Program-made: the position numbers and the translations under genes
In this document: positions 1-9,769 of the stretch, in pieces
Layout: each line of letters starts with the position of its first letter
Position numbering within the stretch: the stretch's first letter is position 1
Source of the DNA: Luteolibacter luteus
GTDB lineage: Bacteria > Verrucomicrobiota > Verrucomicrobiia > Verrucomicrobiales > Akkermansiaceae
DNA: 64,000 nt
Direction of reading: 5' to 3'
Assembly (NCBI RefSeq): GCF_012913485.1
Contig: NZ_CP051774.1
Location: forward strand, 6,138,001-6,202,000
Notes under the pieces: model-generated
What the model was told of the DNA's origin: nothing
Database searches by the model: none
Seen by the model: only the letters and a program-made list of their open reading frames with translations

Positions 1-3000
1 CCCGCTGTCGCGGTACCGCTCACGCTGTAGGTCACGCTCGCTCCGCTGGCGCCTGCCGGCCGATCCAGCACGGCCATCAGCATTGGCTCGGTGCCATCGC
101 CTTCACGGCGCGTGGAGTTCGCCATCAGGAAGCGCACGCTGCGGGGCGCCACATCGGAGACAAAGGTGATCGGAGTGCGGCTGAAGCCCGGGCCCGACCA
201 TGCGACCGAGGCGTGGTCCCCGCCCCCGCCCTCCTGGTGTTGCACCTCCATGTAGTAGGACTGTCCGGCCACCAGATTGATCAGGGCCGATTGCTGTGAG
301 CCGTTCGCATCCCAGTTCTGGAAGTCGGTATAGGTGCTGAGGTTCGCGATCTGCACCTTGTTCGCCGCACTCGAGGTCGTGCTCAGGTAGAGCCGCGAAG
401 CATCGTCGGAGGCGATCCAGAAACGGTACTGCCCGGTGGCCGGTGCCACGATCTGTCCGGTCAGGCGGCGCGAGTAGTTATCCGCCACGTCGAGCGCGGT
501 GGTGAAAGATGTGAGAAGGCCGGTGTAGTTCGGCGTGACCGAGTTGAAGGTGTTGTTCGTGTAGACCGCGCCGTTGTTCCAGCGCTCCTCCGTCACCAGG
601 GTCGGTGTCGGCCCGTCGAAGATCAGCACCGAGTTCTTGTTCAGGCCGCTGGTCAGGCCGGCCTGGTAAGCCGCGCGCAGTTCGATCACCGCGGTCTCCG
701 CTTGCTCGGCCACGCCGTCGTTCTTCACACGGATACGGATGTTCTGTGTGGTCGTGCCGGGAGCGAAGGTGAGCGTGCCACCGGGAATGATCGCATTTCC
801 CGCGCCAGCATCGACAAAGGCCCAATCGACATCATCGCCCGCGGCACTGCTGCCGGCACCGGCCACGTAGTCCACTGTCACGGTGTTCGCGGAGCTGGCG
901 GAAAGCACCACCGGGATGTCGCGGAATTCGCCGTTGGCACCCGGTTGTTCACTGGTCGGCGTGGTGCTGTTCTGGAAGCCGACCGTCAGCGGCATCGTCT
1001 CGTTATCCGCGATCTCCAGTATCGCCGAGTCCGGGCGATCCACGCCATAGGTGGCACCTGGCACGATGCTCAGGGTCACCTTCTCGGTGCCTTCCGCGAG
1101 CGAGTCATTTACCGGCGTGAAGGTCACCACCGCGCCCAGCGAGCCATCCGGAATCTCGACCGATCCGGAGAGCCCGGTGTAGTCGACCCCGTTGGTCGCG
1201 GTGCCGCCGAGCAGGTAGTTCACTGTCAGTGCGCCGCTCGTGCCCGTGCGGGAGATATAGAACTTCCCGGAGCTGCCTCCTTCGGCGGCGCTGGAGTTGT
1301 AAGCCGATACCGCAACCCGCTCGCCACCGCTGTCATTGTCGCGGATTGCGGCTTCAGCCGTGCCGTCGTTGTAGACGCGGTAAGCAGCACCCGGCGTGAT
1401 CTTCAACTTCACCGTCTCGGTCGGTTCGGGCAAGCTGTCGTTGAGCACCGTGAGATTCACGGTTACCTCGTTCGTGCCATTCGCCGGGATCGAAACCGTG
1501 CCCGGGAGCGCCGTGTAATCCGAGCCCCGGGTGGCCGTGCCGCTCACCGTGTAGTTCACGGTGATATTGCCAGCGGTCGAGCCGATCGCGCGGAAGATGA
1601 AGGTCCCCGCGGATCCACCTTCCGTGCCCGTGGCTCCGGCCCGCACCGAGACCAGCGGCGTATCGGAATTGTCCGCGATGTTCAGCGTCGCCTGGTACTT
1701 CGTGCCGATGCTGTAGGAGTTGTTGAAGGTCGTGACGGCAAGGGTCACATCCTCGGTCGGTTCACCCAGGTCGTCGTTGTAAGGAGTGATCACCACCGGT
1801 GCGCTCGTGGCACCCGCAGGGATCGTGGTCTCGCCCGTGAGCGGCGCATAGTCGGTGCCGTGGAAAGCACTGCCGGAAAGGCCATAGTAAACCTTCAGCG
1901 GTGCCGCGGTGCTGCCCGTGCGAGTAAGGAGGAACATTCCGGCGTCCGGCCCGGCTTCAGAGGCGCTCGCGTCCGCCACGCTCACCGTCACCACCGGCGT
2001 GTCGTCATCGCTCAGCGTCACCGTGGCGCTGGTCGCTGCCGAGTCCCGCAGATATGCGGCGCTGTTGTTGATGGTCGCGATGATCTCCTCGGGCCCCTCG
2101 ATCAAGCTGTCGTTGAGCGGGCTCACGTTCACCACCTTGGTAATCTCTCCGGCGGAGAATGAGACGCTTGTCGGCAGCGTGGTGCAGTCGCTGCCGTTGG
2201 TCGCAGTGCCGCTCCACGCCACGGAAAGGCTCAAGGGCCCCGTGGTGCTGCCCGTGCGATAAAACGTGAACTGCCCCTGCTCGGCAGGAAACTCCTTCGC
2301 GTAAGGCGTCGTCGCCCTTACCGAAACCATCGGCAGGCTGGTGTCGTTGTCCCCGATGGTCATTACCATCGAGTTCATCGACTGGGAGAGATAGCTCCCG
2401 TTCGATGCCAGTTGCAGCGTGATCGTTTCCGGCCCTTCGGCGGAGCTGTCATTCACGGCGGCCACGGTCACCGTCAGCGAGGACTGGCCCGCAGGAATGG
2501 TGAAGCTGCGATAAGATCCATCCGTGGCATGGTCGGGAGAGAAGGTGTAGTCCGTGGTCTTCGTCGCCGTCCCGCCTACGGGGGAAACGCGCACTGTCAG
2601 CGCATTGGTGACGTCACCGGTCCGGGTCAGCGCGAAGCTGCCATTCGCACCGCCTTCCACGGGATCGGCGATCTTTGCCAGCGTGACGAAGTTCGAATTT
2701 CCTGCCGTCCAATTGGCAGTGTTCGTTCCCGCCACCACGTTCAGCGGATTGGTGAAGGATGGACTGAAGGTGAAGCCGTTCAGCGTGGCGGTCAGCGTCT
2801 TGGATCCGGTGGTGAGCCCGGACAGCGCGTAGTTTCCGCTGCTGTCGGTCATGGCATACTTGCTGCCATCGCTGACGCGCACATCCTTCAGCGGCTGACC
2901 GTTCCAGGTAATGTTCCCCGTGACGGTCTGGCGGCCGTGGCTACCCACATTGATCACGACATGGCGCCGCGCCGTGCCACCCTTCATGTCGGAAACGGTC

Positions 3001-5171
3001 AGCATCGCCGTGATTTGCGAAGCCGCTGCGAAGGTCTTCGTGATCACGGCCGCATTGTCCGCCGTGCTCCCATCGTCGAATTCCCAGCGATACGCCAAGG
3101 CGTCGCCGTCCGCATCCGCAGCCGTCGCGGTAAAAGTCACCGTGCCTCCCGCCGCGATCGTCGTCGCGCTCGCTGCCAGGCTCAAGGTCGGCGCCTGATT
3201 GCCCGGGAAAGGCCCGCGGAAATACGCGATGTCCAGGGAAGAAGGCGTGGTGTCGTTCTTCGAGATCACCGTGAAGTGCTGGTCAGACTCCGGATCGGAA
3301 TACGTCCGGCCGATCTGGATGCCGCCATCGTTCTTCCCACCGGAGCTGCCCGGCGTGGTGTCCAGCAGGTGCCCGGCGTTGCTGCCCATGCCGCTGTAAA
3401 TTACCAGTGCCTGATCCTGAACCTTCGCCGGATGATATTCGATGTTGTAGCCGCGGATGCTGTCCTTCGCCACGCTCAGGGCATAGCGCTTGCCCTCCTC
3501 AAGCTGCGGCTGGTCATAGGCATAGAGGCGGAAGACGCCATTCCCCTTGGGCAGGTGGACGTAGCTATCCGGCAGCCATCCCAGCGCCCGCTTGCTGATC
3601 GTGTTGTAGTGCGCACCGTAGCCACCGCCGCCGCCCATTACGTCGAAAGAGTTTCCGTATTCCTGGTTCTGGCCATTGCCGTAGGGCGTCCCGTCATCGG
3701 TCTGCCAGTAGTTCGCATGGCTGCGGCCCAGCGAGTGGCCGCACTCGTGGTTGATCACGTCCATGCCGCCCCATCCCAGCCACACGCTGTCGCCGCCGCC
3801 CCATGAGGCTCCCGATCGCAGCCCTCCATTCACACGCACGATGATGCAATTGTACTGGCTCGGGTCGTATCCCAGCTTCCGCGCTTCGGCACGCGCCTGC
3901 GATTGCATCGTGCCGAGGCCGTCCACCTCGCTATCCTTCGCGATGTACCATGCCAGCGTCTGCGGCAGCACGATCAGCGGCGTGACCGTGGCCGTGGTGG
4001 TCATCTTTCCATACGAGCTCTCCAGGTAGTAGCGCGTTGTATTCCGCATGTCCGCGATCGCCTGGTCCTCCGTATTCGGCGGAGCCATCTGGTCCGGATA
4101 GGTCGCGCGGATGTAGAGGCAGCGGAAATTCCCGATCGCCCGCGATGAGGTGCCGGGAAACGCATCCATGAAAAACGCCGGACCACCCGGGCCGCTGGCC
4201 TGCACCAGCGTGCGATACTGCTCGTCCACCACCGTGACGTGCGAGCCATTGCAAAGCGTGATCACCCGCTCGCCTACCTCGATCGTCGGCGTCTCTTCCG
4301 TGACCGGCTCATCGGAAGCCACCGCCTCCGTGGTCTCTCCGGATACCGGGCAGGTCTCTTCCACCACTGTCCCCGCTGGAATCCTCTCGCCGCTCTCAAG
4401 CTGCCGCACCGGACTCTCCGCCACGGCGAACTCTCGATCCATCGCCACGCCACGCAGCGGAATGTCCTTCTTCGACATCACCGGCAGCATCCCGCCGAAG
4501 ACCCGCGCCTTGTAATCGACATAGCCGTCCTCATTCGCCGGATCGTCCGATGCCACGTGGAAATAGCGCAGCGTCAGCCCGTCCTCCGGCATCTCCGTGC
4601 CTTCCTCCGGCCGGCCCATGTAAACATTGTAGTCGCCCGTCGCCGATACCGGCTTCTCAAGCTCCGCCACGATCTCCTCTGGCAGGTCCTGCCGGATCAC
4701 CCGCGGCACCGCTTCCTCCAGTGCCGTCTGCGGAGCCTTCGCGATCAGCGCCTTGAATTCCGGCCGGCGTGCGGCAGCCAGTCGGATGCCCTCTTGCTTG
4801 ATCGCCTCACGCGTTTCCGGGGAAGCCTCTTTCCACTCCTTCGTCCAGTTCTTGAAAGCCGCGATCTTCCCGAAGTCCGGCTCTGGAATCGTCTCGCCCA
4901 CCCATTGCCCGAAGCCCGCAGACTTCTCCACGGCTTCCGTCCCGACAGGCTTCGCTGCCACCTCATCCGCAGTTGCAACAGGCGCGGAATCCCCGGCTCC
5001 GGCGCTCAGGCCCGCGGCCTCGCCCTCCGCCCTCTCATGCCGGACATTACGGACCGCCGATTTCGCATCTGTAGCGGCGGCGCGCTCCTCCTTCCTCGGC
5101 CACAGCCCCAAGACTGTAATCGAGAGCAGCAGGCAGGTACAGAGCGCGAGGAGACGTCTGGTCAGGGACAT
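1..5171 (-). CDS. Giant secreted metzincin-type metalloprotease with PKD, Calx-beta and PA14-like modules (C-terminus outside window)
   Basis: The reading frame stays open from an ATG at 5171 to the left edge, giving 1,723 residues of a partial protein. It begins with a basic, hydrophobic leader (MSLTRRLLALCTCLLL). The zinc site HECGHSLGRSH lies at residues 475-485 and fits the metzincin pattern HExxHxxGxxH; a candidate Met-turn (FDVMG, Met512) follows, as in gametolysin/M11- or M6-like peptidases. After the catalytic part come a PKD-type domain (about residues 645-730), a carboxypeptidase-regulatory-like domain, at least six Calx-beta repeats with DTPVVTVS-type linkers, a PA14-like segment near positions 250-500, and the start of another beta repeat. 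It probably degrades or binds extracellular polymers. The exact peptidase family is uncertain. Confidence 0.88.
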   Translation of the reverse strand, partial: MSLTRRLLALCTCLLLSITVLGLWPRKEERAAATDAKSAVRNVRHERAEGEAAGLSAGAGDSAPVATADEVAAKPVGTEAVEKSAGFGQWVGETIPEPDFGKIAAFKNWTKEWKEASPETREAIKQEGIRLAAARRPEFKALIAKAPQTALEEAVPRVIRQDLPEEIVAELEKPVSATGDYNVYMGRPEEGTEMPEDGLTLRYFHVASDDPANEDGYVDYKARVFGGMLPVMSKKDIPLRGVAMDREFAVAESPVRQLESGERIPAGTVVEETCPVSGETTEAVASDEPVTEETPTIEVGERVITLCNGSHVTVVDEQYRTLVQASGPGGPAFFMDAFPGTSSRAIGNFRCLYIRATYPDQMAPPNTEDQAIADMRNTTRYYLESSYGKMTTTATVTPLIVLPQTLAWYIAKDSEVDGLGTMQSQARAEARKLGYDPSQYNCIIVRVNGGLRSGASWGGGDSVWLGWGGMDVINHECGHSLGRSHANYWQTDDGTPYGNGQNQEYGNSFDVMGGGGGYGAHYNTISKRALGWLPDSYVHLPKGNGVFRLYAYDQPQLEEGKRYALSVAKDSIRGYNIEYHPAKVQDQALVIYSGMGSNAGHLLDTTPGSSGGKNDGGIQIGRTYSDPESDQHFTVISKNDTTPSSLDIAYFRGPFPGNQAPTLSLAASATTIAAGGTVTFTATAADADGDALAYRWEFDDGSTADNAAVITKTFAAASQITAMLTVSDMKGGTARRHVVINVGSHGRQTVTGNITWNGQPLKDVRVSDGSKYAMTDSSGNYALSGLTTGSKTLTATLNGFTFSPSFTNPLNVVAGTNTANWTAGNSNFVTLAKIADPVEGGANGSFALTRTGDVTNALTVRVSPVGGTATKTTDYTFSPDHATDGSYRSFTIPAGQSSLTVTVAAVNDSSAEGPETITLQLASNGSYLSQSMNSMVMTIGDNDTSLPMVSVRATTPYAKEFPAEQGQFTFYRTGSTTGPLSLSVAWSGTATNGSDCTTLPTSVSFSAGEITKVVNVSPLNDSLIEGPEEIIATINNSAAYLRDSAATSATVTLSDDDTPVVTVSVADASASEAGPDAGMFLLTRTGSTAAPLKVYYGLSGSAFHGTDYAPLTGETTIPAGATSAPVVITPYNDDLGEPTEDVTLAVTTFNNSYSIGTKYQATLNIADNSDTPLVSVRAGATGTEGGSAGTFIFRAIGSTAGNITVNYTVSGTATRGSDYTALPGTVSIPANGTNEVTVNLTVLNDSLPEPTETVKLKITPGAAYRVYNDGTAEAAIRDNDSGGERVAVSAYNSSAAEGGSSGKFYISRTGTSGALTVNYLLGGTATNGVDYTGLSGSVEIPDGSLGAVVTFTPVNDSLAEGTEKVTLSIVPGATYGVDRPDSAILEIADNETMPLTVGFQNSTTPTSEQPGANGEFRDIPVVLSASSANTVTVDYVAGAGSSAAGDDVDWAFVDAGAGNAIIPGGTLTFAPGTTTQNIRIRVKNDGVAEQAETAVIELRAAYQAGLTSGLNKNSVLIFDGPTPTLVTEERWNNGAVYTNNTFNSVTPNYTGLLTSFTTALDVADNYSRRLTGQIVAPATGQYRFWIASDDASRLYLSTTSSAANKVQIANLSTYTDFQNWDANGSQQSALINLVAGQSYYMEVQHQEGGGGDHASVAWSGPGFSRTPITFVSDVAPRSVRFLMANSTRREGDGTEPMLMAVLDRPAGASGASVTYSVSGTATA

Positions 5172-5439
5172 GGGCTTGGAAGCAAACAGCTTGGGAAAAA
5201 TGGCACCGGATCGAATTTCCAGCGCCGAAAACTGACGGGTTCATCGGTTTTCAATGCGGTTATTATCAGGCTCCGCGAAATGCTCAAGAAAAGTCATACA
5301 ACCCCGAGAACTTCCACTGCCCGGCTCGGAGACCTCCCATCCCCTACCCGGATAATGCCTAGCCGCTCGCCTCGCCTTTCCCTCGCCCCATCCGTGGCAG
5401 ACTGCTAGAAGCCCCATCGAAATCTCATCCCTTCCCCCA

Positions 5440-6252
5440 ATGATGATCCCGATTCCCCGCAGGCCTTTCCCCCTCCTTTTTGCCCTCCCGCTCTCCCTCG
5501 CCATCGCTCACGCGGGCGTCGGAAGCTTCTTCGATACCGACTCCTCCGGCTGGACCGCCGCAGGTGATGCTGCCGCGGGCGTCGAATATCTCCCCACTGG
5601 CGGCAATCCAGGCGGCTGCGTCCGTGTGAAGGACGATGCCGTCGGCGGCGTCTGGTACTTCATCGCCGGGTCCCAATACCTCGGCAACCACGCCGATACC
5701 TACGGCCAGATGCTCCGCTTCGATCTCCGCCAGGTCATCGTAGGCGGAGCGAATCAATTCGCCTCGGAAGACGTGATCCTGGAAAGCGGGGCCGTCCGCT
5801 TGGTCTACGACCTGCCCACCAAGCCCCCGACCAATGGCGCTTGGGCAAACTTCTCGATTCAGCTCTCCGAGGCAGCCGCATGGAAGGTCGGCTCCCTCGC
5901 AGGCCCGCAAGCTACCCAAGCCCAGATCCAAGCGGTGCTCGCCAATGTCACCGGCTTCCGCATCCGTGGCGAATACCAGACCGGCGAGGATACCGGCTAC
6001 CTCGACAACGTCATCTTGGGCTCACCCGTCACTCCTGGCGATGCCACCCTGCAGATCAGTTTCCAGCCCGTGCTCCGCCTCCAGGGGACCATCGGCTCGG
6101 TCTATCGCATCGACTACAGCACCAGCATGGCACCGGACACCTGGCAGGAGCTGACCACGGTCCGCCTCACCACTTCCCCCTATGATGTCGTCGACCCCGT
6201 GCCGACCAGCGTCCAGAGCCGTTTTTACCGCGCCGTGCTCCTGCCGCCCTGA
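5440..6252 (+). CDS. Secreted laminin-B (domain IV) protein
   Basis: A 270-residue protein with a signal peptide (LLFALPLSLAIAHA). The mature N-terminal half carries the laminin B/domain IV pattern: an FD...W opening, GGNPGGCVRVKDD, WYFIAGSQYLGN and a YGQMLRFDLR strand. The last 60 residues read like a short beta-rich tail with TWQELTTVRLT, similar to C-terminal beta domains of other secreted proteins in this window. Laminin-B modules are thought to be extracellular binding domains; no catalytic motif is visible. The start is one of two adjacent ATG codons. It is divergent from the giant protease across a 268-bp gap. Confidence 0.8.
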   Translation: MMIPIPRRPFPLLFALPLSLAIAHAGVGSFFDTDSSGWTAAGDAAAGVEYLPTGGNPGGCVRVKDDAVGGVWYFIAGSQYLGNHADTYGQMLRFDLRQVIVGGANQFASEDVILESGAVRLVYDLPTKPPTNGAWANFSIQLSEAAAWKVGSLAGPQATQAQIQAVLANVTGFRIRGEYQTGEDTGYLDNVILGSPVTPGDATLQISFQPVLRLQGTIGSVYRIDYSTSMAPDTWQELTTVRLTTSPYDVVDPVPTSVQSRFYRAVLLPP

Positions 6253-6324
6253 GATACCTCCTGCCTCATTCCTCACATTTTCCCGCTTCCCACCCGTCCC
6301 CTCCATGCGCCCTAATCCGCGCGC

Positions 6325-8319
6325 ATGATTCTCTCTTCGCGCCGCCTGCTGATCCTCGCCCTCGCCGCCCTGAGCGTCCCGGCCGCCGCCGAAGTCCGGC
6401 TGCCGAAAGTCTTCACAAATGGCGCGGTCCTTCAGCGTGATCGTGCCGTCCCCGTCTGGGGCTTCGCCGAGCCGGGCAAGAAGGTCATCGTCCGCTTCGC
6501 AGGTCAGGAGAAATCCACCCAGGCCGCCGGCGATGGCAAGTGGCGCGTCGATCTCGATGCCATGTCGGCCAGCAGCGAAGGCCGCACGCTCGAAGCCGCC
6601 GAAGAAAATGGCCACCGCGTGGAGCTGACGGATGTCCTCGTGGGCGAAGTCTGGCTCGCCAGCGGGCAATCGAATATGGAGTGGCCGGTCAATGTCACCC
6701 GCCAGGAGGATCAGGACATCGCCAAGACCGGGCCGGTGCCGCTGCTGCGGATCATCACCGTGCCGAAGAAGGTATCCCCGTATCGCCTGGATGATTTTGA
6801 GGGCAAGTGGGAGCCCGCCACGCCGGAGTCGGTGCAGGGCTTCTCCGCCGTTGCCTACTTCTTCGGACGCTGCCTCACTGAGGAACTCGGCATCCCGGTC
6901 GGCATGATCCACAGCTCCTGGGGCGGCTCGCGCATTGAGCCATGGCTCGCCGATGAAGGTCTGGCCGATATCCCGGATCTGAAGGAGATGAAGGATTTCC
7001 GCGAGGCCCGCACGCCCGGCACGGACAAATACAATGAAGCCTTCGTCCGCCACCTTGCCTCCACCCGTGCCTGGCTCGAGCTCGCCGAGCGTGCGGTGAA
7101 GGAGCAGGCCCCCGTGCCTTCGCAACCACCAGCCCCGCCGATCCTTCCCATCGGTTCGAATCAAGCGCTCGGCACCTATCAGGCGATGATCCATCCCTTG
7201 GTGCCCTACGGCCTGCGCGGCTTCATCTGGTATCAAGGCGAATCGAATGTCGGTGAGGACCTGCTCTACACGCTGAAGATGGAAGCGCTGATCAAGGGCT
7301 GGCGCCAGCAGTTCAACTCCCCGGATGCTCCCTTCCTCTTCACCCAGCTCGCGCCGAACAACTACGGCCCCGAGCGTGAGGGCGCGCTCCAGGGACTCTG
7401 GATCGCGCAGCAGGAGGCGCTGAAGATTCCCCACACCGGCATGGCCGTGACCATGGACATCGGGAATCCTGCTGACATCCACCCTCGGAATAAGTCGGAG
7501 GTCGGTCACCGTCTCTCGCTGTGGGCCCTCGCCGATACCTATGGCAAGCCGGGCATCGTGAAATCCGGTCCGGTCTTCGAGGGCTTCGAAGTTGCCGGTG
7601 ATGCGATCAAGGTCCGCTTCAAGGACGCCGCGTCCGGCCTCGTCACGCGCGATCAACAGCCGCCGAATTCCTTCGAGGTCGCCGGGGCCGATTGGGTCTT
7701 CAAGCCCGCCACCGCGGAGATCTCTCCGAATGAACCGGTGGTCACTCTGAAGAGCGCCGAAGTGCCGAATCCCGTGATGGCCCGCTTTGCCTGGTCGCAG
7801 GTCGCGCAGCCGAATCTCATGAACAAGGACGGGCTACCTGCCAGTGCCTTCCACACCCATTGGCCGGATGAACCGGGTATGGGCCGCAACCTTGCACGCC
7901 AGAAACCCTACACCTCCAGCGATCCGAATCCGCACGGCTGGAACACCGGCCTGACCGATGGCAATTGGCGCGGCGCGGCGGGCACGTGCTTCGCCACCGG
8001 ATCTGCTCCCGCTTTCCCGAAACACGTGACGATCGATCTCGGCCGCGCCCGTGACGTGCAGGGCGTGCGCTTCGGCATTCCCGGCTTCGGCTCCACGAAG
8101 ACGGTCGTGATCTCCCTCAGCGAGAATGGCGATGAGTTCCAGGAAGCCGGACGCCAGGAGTTCGCCGGGAAGACGGAGACCCGCCATGAACTCCGCTTCG
8201 ACAAGCGCCCCGTGCGCTACGTCCGCGCGACCTTCCCGGATCACCACCCGAAGCAGGATAATTTCGACGAGAACTTTTCCTTCCTCAGCGAGCTTGAGGT
8301 ATATGGTCCGGTGAAGTGA
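6325..8319 (+). CDS. Sialate O-acetylesterase family protein with C-terminal discoidin-like domain
   Basis: A 664-residue SGNH/GDSL-type carbohydrate esterase with a signal peptide (LLILALAALSVPAAA). The nucleophile block is GQSNMEW, with Ser116. A second block, WYQGESN, follows, and the catalytic Asp/His pair sits in ADIHP (Asp384, His386). From about residue 530 (RNLARQKPYTSS) to the end there is an F5/8 type C-like carbohydrate-binding domain, ending in FLSELEVYG. The family removes acetyl groups from sialic acids or from plant glycans such as xylan. Its position beside secreted binding proteins suggests periplasmic or extracellular glycan processing. The stop overlaps the next gene's GTG start. 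Confidence 0.93.
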   Translation: MILSSRRLLILALAALSVPAAAEVRLPKVFTNGAVLQRDRAVPVWGFAEPGKKVIVRFAGQEKSTQAAGDGKWRVDLDAMSASSEGRTLEAAEENGHRVELTDVLVGEVWLASGQSNMEWPVNVTRQEDQDIAKTGPVPLLRIITVPKKVSPYRLDDFEGKWEPATPESVQGFSAVAYFFGRCLTEELGIPVGMIHSSWGGSRIEPWLADEGLADIPDLKEMKDFREARTPGTDKYNEAFVRHLASTRAWLELAERAVKEQAPVPSQPPAPPILPIGSNQALGTYQAMIHPLVPYGLRGFIWYQGESNVGEDLLYTLKMEALIKGWRQQFNSPDAPFLFTQLAPNNYGPEREGALQGLWIAQQEALKIPHTGMAVTMDIGNPADIHPRNKSEVGHRLSLWALADTYGKPGIVKSGPVFEGFEVAGDAIKVRFKDAASGLVTRDQQPPNSFEVAGADWVFKPATAEISPNEPVVTLKSAEVPNPVMARFAWSQVAQPNLMNKDGLPASAFHTHWPDEPGMGRNLARQKPYTSSDPNPHGWNTGLTDGNWRGAAGTCFATGSAPAFPKHVTIDLGRARDVQGVRFGIPGFGSTKTVVISLSENGDEFQEAGRQEFAGKTETRHELRFDKRPVRYVRATFPDHHPKQDNFDENFSFLSELEVYGPVK

Positions 8320-9032
8320 CCGGAAAGAATCCTCGGCGATCCCAATCCCGGCGGGCAATCGGCTTCCTCATCGTGGCCGTGCTCGCGTGGGGCGTGGTGT
8401 CGTATCTCATGCTACCGGAGTGGTGGAAGGGCCACGAACGTCACCACCCGGCGCTCGATAATGCACCGCGCGTAACCACCACCGCCGATGGCATCCCCGG
8501 GGATCCGCTGAATCTGCTCGTGATCGGATCGGAGACGGAGCTTGTTTCCTCCCTGCTTGCTTCCGGATGGTTTCCCGCGGACCCCATCACGCTCGCGACC
8601 AGCATCCGCATCGCCGAGAGCTCCGTCTTCCATCGCCCCTACAAGGACGCGCCGATCAGCAATCTCTATCTCTTCGGGCGCAAGGAGGACCTCGGCTTCG
8701 AAAAGCCCGTCGGCAAGGATCCGCGCGAGCGCCATCACGTCCGCTTCTGGCGGGTCGAGCCGAAGCAGGATGAACCGCTCGCCTGGTTCGCCGCGGCCAC
8801 CTTCGATCACAGCATCGGCTTCAGCCACACCACCGGACAAGTCACCCATCACATCGCCCCGGAGGTCGACAAGGAACGCGATCTCCTGATGGCAGATCTT
8901 CTCAAGACCCAGCCACAGGGCAGCAGTTCCTACGAGGCCGACTTCCAAGCGAACTCCGGCAAGAACGGCGGCGGTGACCCATGGCAAAGCGACGGCAAAC
9001 TCGGCGTCGTGAAGATGAACGACAAGCCATAA
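8316..9032 (+). CDS. LssY C-terminal domain protein, membrane anchored
   Basis: A 238-residue protein starting with GTG, with GTGA overlapping the esterase stop, which implies translational coupling. One N-terminal transmembrane segment (FLIVAVLAWGVVSYLML) is followed by an LssY_C-type domain: PLNLLVIGSE, LASGWFPADPIT, RPYKDAPISNLYLFGR, HHVRFWR and HTTGQVTHHIAPEVDKERD. LssY_C domains are often fused to PAP2 phosphatases or carried alone in the envelope; their activity is not established. The last 40 residues are Gly/Asn-rich and less conserved in appearance. No function beyond envelope localisation can be assigned. Confidence 0.82.
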   Translation: MTGKNPRRSQSRRAIGFLIVAVLAWGVVSYLMLPEWWKGHERHHPALDNAPRVTTTADGIPGDPLNLLVIGSETELVSSLLASGWFPADPITLATSIRIAESSVFHRPYKDAPISNLYLFGRKEDLGFEKPVGKDPRERHHVRFWRVEPKQDEPLAWFAAATFDHSIGFSHTTGQVTHHIAPEVDKERDLLMADLLKTQPQGSSSYEADFQANSGKNGGGDPWQSDGKLGVVKMNDKP

Positions 9033-9257
9033 GCTCCATACAGGAGCGCGCCCTCGCCCGCCTCCGGGCTCCGCAGGAGCGGTCAGGATAAAATGTAGCG
9101 GCGGTCTATGACCGTCGGAAACTCGCGGCAACAAGCCGCATCACCGATCCTCCCTTGCTAGAAAAACTCGCCCCAACCCACCCATCAAACTCCACCCACC
9201 CCGACCCCCGTCCGTTTGATGATTGCAAGATCGGGGATTGATGGTTTCTTCTAACAA
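9033..9257. repeat. Intergenic stretch with REP-like palindrome
   Basis: This gap holds a hairpin at 9099-9117: CGGCGGTC, loop TAT, GACCGTCG, an 8-bp stem with one G-U pair. Just upstream, the phrase CAGGAGCG occurs twice (about 9042 and 9075). Short palindromes containing GGTCTATGACCG recur in many Verrucomicrobiota genomes as dispersed elements (recollection, not checked here). No coding potential was recognised. Confidence 0.45.
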
Positions 9258-9701
9258 ATGCCCTGCGTCTTCTGCGAAATCATCCAGGGGAACATCCCCG
9301 CATGGAAGCTCTACGAGGACGACCGCGCCCTTGCGATCCTCGACCACCGGCCAGTCCAACAAGGCCACGCCGTCGTCCTGCCAAAGGTCCACATCGATCA
9401 CTTCATCGACCTCGATGACGACCTCGCGGCCCACCTCCTCCGCATCGGCAAGAACCTCGGCCTCCGCATCCAGGAAACCCTCAAGCCCAAGCGCATCGGC
9501 TACGCCATCGCCGGCTTCGGCGTCCCCCATGCCCATCTCCACGTCATCCCCATGTCGGGAGACCACGATATCACCTCCTCTCACTACGCCGAAGTAAACG
9601 ACGGCATCCTCGAATTCTCCGGCGAAAACGTCCCCATCGCCGATGACCAGGAGCAGGCTGCGCTGGTGAAGCTACTCGGGATCCCGAGGGATTGGCGTTA
9701 G
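9258..9701 (+). CDS. HIT family protein (nucleotide-binding hydrolase)
   Basis: A 147-residue member of the histidine triad superfamily. It opens with the classic CVFCEII segment, has the QQGHAVVLPKVHID strand, and ends the core with the triad HAHLHVIP (His91, His93, His95), where the middle histidine acts as nucleophile on nucleoside phosphoramidates or dinucleotides. The length is normal for bacterial HIT (HinT-like) proteins. It is cytosolic. The gene stands alone, convergent with the conflict-type island that begins at 9770 on the other strand. Confidence 0.93.
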   Translation: MPCVFCEIIQGNIPAWKLYEDDRALAILDHRPVQQGHAVVLPKVHIDHFIDLDDDLAAHLLRIGKNLGLRIQETLKPKRIGYAIAGFGVPHAHLHVIPMSGDHDITSSHYAEVNDGILEFSGENVPIADDQEQAALVKLLGIPRDWR

Positions 9702-9769
9702 CATCCAATGGATGAGCGACAATCTAGAGAATCTGTTGTCTCATTTCAATAATTCCCCAGTTCGCTCTG

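Noticed and set aside
702-3806. Two long plus-strand frames (702-2162 and 2412-3806)
   Set aside because: They are antisense to the metzincin/Calx-beta gene, whose frame runs through unbroken with clear domains.
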